Assembly: GCF_036226685.1 (NCBI RefSeq)
Contig: NZ_CP109009.1
Location: forward strand, 8,459,501-8,523,500
Source of the DNA: Streptomyces sp. NBC_00690
GTDB taxonomy: Bacteria; Actinomycetota; Actinomycetes; Streptomycetales; Streptomycetaceae
DNA: 64,000 nucleotides
Direction of reading: 5' to 3'
Shown here in pieces: positions 61,138-64,000 of the stretch; positions within the stretch are counted from its first letter, which is position 1; each line of letters begins with the position of its first letter. Both the position numbers and the translations under genes were made by a program. The notes below the pieces were generated by a model. That model worked only from the letters and a program-made list of their open reading frames with translations. It was not told the DNA's origin and did not search any database.

Positions 61138-64000
61138 GGGCGGTTCCTTGCGTCGACAACACTCGGTGCACGAGTTCGGTGTTGCGGGCGAGATGCCCCG
61201 GATCAAGCATGTCCGCATGGATGCCCGAGCCGCGGAGCACGGTGTGTGCGGTGGTGGAACTGCCCTCCCAGGTGCCGTACGCACCGGCTGCGTAGAGCTC
61301 CGTCTTCTCCTCGTCCGTGATGACGCTGACCGTGGCCGCGACCTCTCCGACGTTGGGGGTGCGACCGCAGAAGGCGAGGTACTCCGCAGCGTGCTCCAGC
61401 GTCTCCCGGGCGACGATGTCCGATCCCGTGTGCTTGCGCAGGTGTTCTCGGAGCTCGCCTTCGAAGGCGTCGATGTGCTCTTGACCTGCGATGTACGGCT
61501 CCTGGATGCGATGGGAGTCAAGGATGATCACATGGGCTACCTCGCGCCCCCTGCGCTCCAACTCCTTGGCCGTCTCGAAGGCGAGGTTGCCGCCGAGGGA
61601 GTAGCCGAGCAGGAGGCAGCGGCCCCGGGGCTGGACGTTCTCGACCAGATCGGCGTACCGGGTGACCTTGTCGCCGCCCGGTAGGTAGTTGAACGCGACG
61701 AACCGGTACTGCGGCAGATGCCCGGCGAACCCCCGGTAGACGAGACCGTGGCCGCCTGCCGGCGGGAAGCAGAAGACGCGCTCACCCGGGCCGGTGTTGA
61801 AACCGATGTAGGGCGTGTGGTCTGCGGGTCCCCGTTCGACGAGCTCCTCCACCGCCGCGGCCATTCCGTGCAGGGTGGTGACTCGGTACAACCTGCTGAC
61901 GGGGATGGTGATGCCGAACTCGCCCTGGAGGTGGTGGATCAGTTCGATCAGCTTGATCGAACTGCCGCCGCATTCGAAGAAGTCGTGCTCCAGACCGATC
62001 GACTCCCGACCCAGCAGGGCCCTCCAGTGGTGCGCGACCCTCTCCTCGTACGGGGTGGTAGGCGCCTCGTACTCCGGCTCCGCGTCGGTGTTGACTCCGT
62101 GCGCGTTCGGCGGCGCGGGCAGTGCGGTGGTGTCCACCTTGCCGTGCGCGGTCAGCGGCAGTGCGGGTAGTTCGATGAAGTAGGAGGGGATCATGTAGGT
62201 GGGGAGGAAGCCGGCGAGATGGCGCCGCAGTGCGCGCCGGTCCACGGTGGCCCCCACCTCGGGGACGCAGTACGCGCAGAGCGCTGCCTCGCCCCGGGCA
62301 TCCGGGCGCACCACGACCACCGTGCGTGCCAGCCCAGGCCACTGGGCCAGCCGGGATTCGATCTCCTCGATCTCCATCCGATGCCCGTGCAGTTTGATCT
62401 GGGTGTCGGCCCTGCCCAGCAGATGGATGCGCCCCCGCGCGTCCCAGCGGGCGAGGTCGCCGCTTCGGTACAGCCGGACGGGTTCGGCGTCGGGCCGGCG
62501 GCTCAGCCTCCGGGTGACGAACCGCTCCGCCGTCTGGTCCGGGTCGCCGACGTACCCGGTCGCCACTCCCGCGCCGCCGATCCACAGCTCACCGGGCACG
62601 CCGGGCGGCACCGGTTCGCCGTGCCGGTCGAGGATGTGGAGGGTGCTGTTGGCGAGCGGCTCGCCGACCGGTACCATCCGGCCGGGCTCCAGATCATCGA
62701 CCGGACCCTCGAAGTAGGCGCTGTCGATGGTGGCCTCGGTGACGCCGTAAGAGTTGACCACTCGGGTGAGCGGACCGGCCAGGGCCCGCAACCGCTGGTA
62801 CTCCTCCACCTTCCAGGCGTCGGAACCCACGATCAGCAGCCGCATGAAGTCCAGCCCCACCGAATCGGCCTCACAGTGGTCCATCAGACCGCGCACCACC
62901 GCCGGGACGAACTCGGCGCAGTCGACGCCCTCCTCCCGCATCGTGCGGTACAGCCGCGCGGTGTCGAAGAGGAGGTCACGGTCGACCAGCACCAGACGGC
63001 CGCCGGAACACAGCGCCCGCACCACATCACCCGTGAACACGTCGAAGGAGGGAGCCGCCATCTGGAGGTGGACACCGAGATCGGCCAACCCGTACTCGTC
63101 GCGCCACGCGCCGTACGCCGAGGCGAGATTGCGGTGGCTGACCTGCACGGCCTTGGGACGGCCGGTGGACCCCGAGGTGTGAATGAGGTACGCGGGCGAG
63201 TCCGGGCCCACGGCTACGATCGGACCCGGGAGGTCCTCGGGGCTGTGTACGGGGACCAGTGGGGTGGAGACGGGCGTGTCCGGCGACGGCACGAGCGGAT
63301 CGGACTGACCGGGTGCGGGCAACCCCAACTCGGCCAGTGTGAGCGTCTCGACGGGCAGGCCCGGCAGCCCCGCCCGGCCCGTGATGTCGCCCACGACCAG
63401 CAATACGGCGTTCGATGTGTGCACCATCTGGGTGATCCGCTCCACCGGATGGTCCGGCTGGATCGGCAGATAGGCTCCACCCGCCTTCAACACCCCCACC
63501 AGGGCGACGATCAGCTCCGGTGACTTGTCGAGGCAGAGGGCGACCACCTTGCCCGGGGCGACCCCCAGGGCGGTCAGCCGCACGGCCAGCAGGTCGGACC
63601 GATGGTCCAGTTCGGCGTACGTCAGATGCCTGCCGTCGCTTCCGGGCGCTGGGGGTACGCGTACGGCGATCGTGTCGGGGCGCTCCGCCGCCCGTTCCCG
63701 GATGCGCTCGTGCACGGCCACCAAGGGCTCGGATTCCGTGGCACGGTCCGTCGTGAGGGCAAGGCGTTGTGCACCACTCCACTCATGTGCCAGCCGATGG
63801 TGTTCCGCGCTCCCCAGCATCTCCAACTCGGTGACGGGCACATCGGTGGCAGCCCGGGTCAACTGGTCGAGGAGATGGACATAGTGCGACGCCAGCCGCT
63901 CCATCGTCTCCGGCAGGAAGAGATCGGTGTTGTACTTGAACACACAGTGGAATCGGTGTTCCGCCTCGTCCTCGTAGACGGAGAGCGTCAGATCGAACTG
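61127..64000 (-). CDS. ftdB: Hybrid PKS-NRPS of the PTM pathway, 3' part: C(end)-A-PCP-TE (partial)
   Basis: The frame is open to base 64000 and continues beyond, so only the last 957 residues are seen. They are the end of a C domain (FDLTLSVYEDEAEHRF), an A domain (HTSGSTGRPKAVQ), a PCP (FFECGGSSIKLIE) and a thioesterase with GYSLGGN. The A code by eye is DVGEIGSID(K), identical to an ornithine code I know. In PTM synthesis, ornithine is acylated on both amines by polyene chains and the TE closes the tetramic acid. The order ftdB-C-D-E-F with the downstream genes supports this assignment. The PKS half lies outside the window. Confidence 0.9.
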   Translation of the reverse strand, partial: QFDLTLSVYEDEAEHRFHCVFKYNTDLFLPETMERLASHYVHLLDQLTRAATDVPVTELEMLGSAEHHRLAHEWSGAQRLALTTDRATESEPLVAVHERIRERAAERPDTIAVRVPPAPGSDGRHLTYAELDHRSDLLAVRLTALGVAPGKVVALCLDKSPELIVALVGVLKAGGAYLPIQPDHPVERITQMVHTSNAVLLVVGDITGRAGLPGLPVETLTLAELGLPAPGQSDPLVPSPDTPVSTPLVPVHSPEDLPGPIVAVGPDSPAYLIHTSGSTGRPKAVQVSHRNLASAYGAWRDEYGLADLGVHLQMAAPSFDVFTGDVVRALCSGGRLVLVDRDLLFDTARLYRTMREEGVDCAEFVPAVVRGLMDHCEADSVGLDFMRLLIVGSDAWKVEEYQRLRALAGPLTRVVNSYGVTEATIDSAYFEGPVDDLEPGRMVPVGEPLANSTLHILDRHGEPVPPGVPGELWIGGAGVATGYVGDPDQTAERFVTRRLSRRPDAEPVRLYRSGDLARWDARGRIHLLGRADTQIKLHGHRMEIEEIESRLAQWPGLARTVVVVRPDARGEAALCAYCVPEVGATVDRRALRRHLAGFLPTYMIPSYFIELPALPLTAHGKVDTTALPAPPNAHGVNTDAEPEYEAPTTPYEERVAHHWRALLGRESIGLEHDFFECGGSSIKLIELIHHLQGEFGITIPVSRLYRVTTLHGMAAAVEELVERGPADHTPYIGFNTGPGERVFCFPPAGGHGLVYRGFAGHLPQYRFVAFNYLPGGDKVTRYADLVENVQPRGRCLLLGYSLGGNLAFETAKELERRGREVAHVIILDSHRIQEPYIAGQEHIDAFEGELREHLRKHTGSDIVARETLEHAAEYLAFCGRTPNVGEVAATVSVITDEEKTELYAAGAYGTWEGSSTTAHTVLRGSGIHADMLDPGHLARNTELVHRVLSTQGTAHAR

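Noticed and set aside
1..64000. tRNA genes, rRNA genes, CRISPR arrays, transposases or attachment sites
   Set aside because: I looked for cloverleaf arms, regular spaced repeats and transposase motifs and saw none; only short hairpins and one 13-bp tandem repeat were found.

Overview
The window is high-GC actinomycete DNA and looks like a Streptomyces chromosome. Codons strongly prefer G or C in third position, GTG and TTG starts are common, genes are packed into operons with 4-base ATGA/GTGA/TTGA overlaps, and rare TTA (bldA-type) codons and DmdR/IdeR-type iron boxes are visible. There are parts of three biosynthetic loci: a modular polyketide synthase running off the left edge, a complete-looking iron-regulated NRPS locus in the middle, and a polycyclic tetramate macrolactam (PTM) locus running off the right edge.

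Positions 1-1719 hold the C-terminal thioesterase end of a type I PKS and a stand-alone type II thioesterase, closed by a strong hairpin terminator. Positions 1868-20210 are accessory and regulatory: a coupled rsbQ-rsbP-STAS signalling operon, a divergent NAD-dependent DNA ligase, two PF04672-type methyltransferases, a DUF418 membrane protein, a DUF427 protein, a coupled three-gene set (dehydrogenase small subunit, GMC flavoprotein, acetoacetate-decarboxylase-like protein), a DUF5709 protein, a nucleotidyltransferase, a sigma-factor operon with a small coupled leading gene, a class I methyltransferase and a secreted protein.

Positions 20211-52828 are the central NRPS locus. A salicylate-type aryl-AMP ligase (minus strand) and an ArCP-Cy-A-PCP synthetase (plus strand) diverge from one iron box. 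A half-transporter ABC pair and a second, paralogous ArCP-Cy-A-PCP synthetase diverge from two more. The first plus operon continues with a hydrolase, a type II thioesterase and a C-A-PCP synthetase with a degenerate C/E-like tail. The second plus operon continues with a free-standing C domain, a 99-residue small ORF, a C-(degenerate)-C-A-PCP-reductase synthetase, a hydrolase, a proline/pyrrole-type adenylation enzyme, a carrier protein and two acyl-CoA dehydrogenase-like proteins. The inferred product is an aryl-thiazoline (siderophore-like) peptide with basic residues and an oxidised cyclic-amino-acid-like unit, released reductively. I cannot match this combination to a known product. At least five genes here carry TTA codons, so both iron and bldA probably control it.

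Positions 52930-55068 hold a TetR repressor and an MFS exporter around a perfect 23-bp palindromic operator. Positions 55164-64000 (minus strand) match the PTM gene order: hybrid PKS-NRPS (3' end only, A-domain code identical to an ornithine code), two CrtI-like FAD oxidoreductases, an NADP-dependent reductase and a cytochrome P450. No tRNA, rRNA, CRISPR array or insertion sequence was seen.
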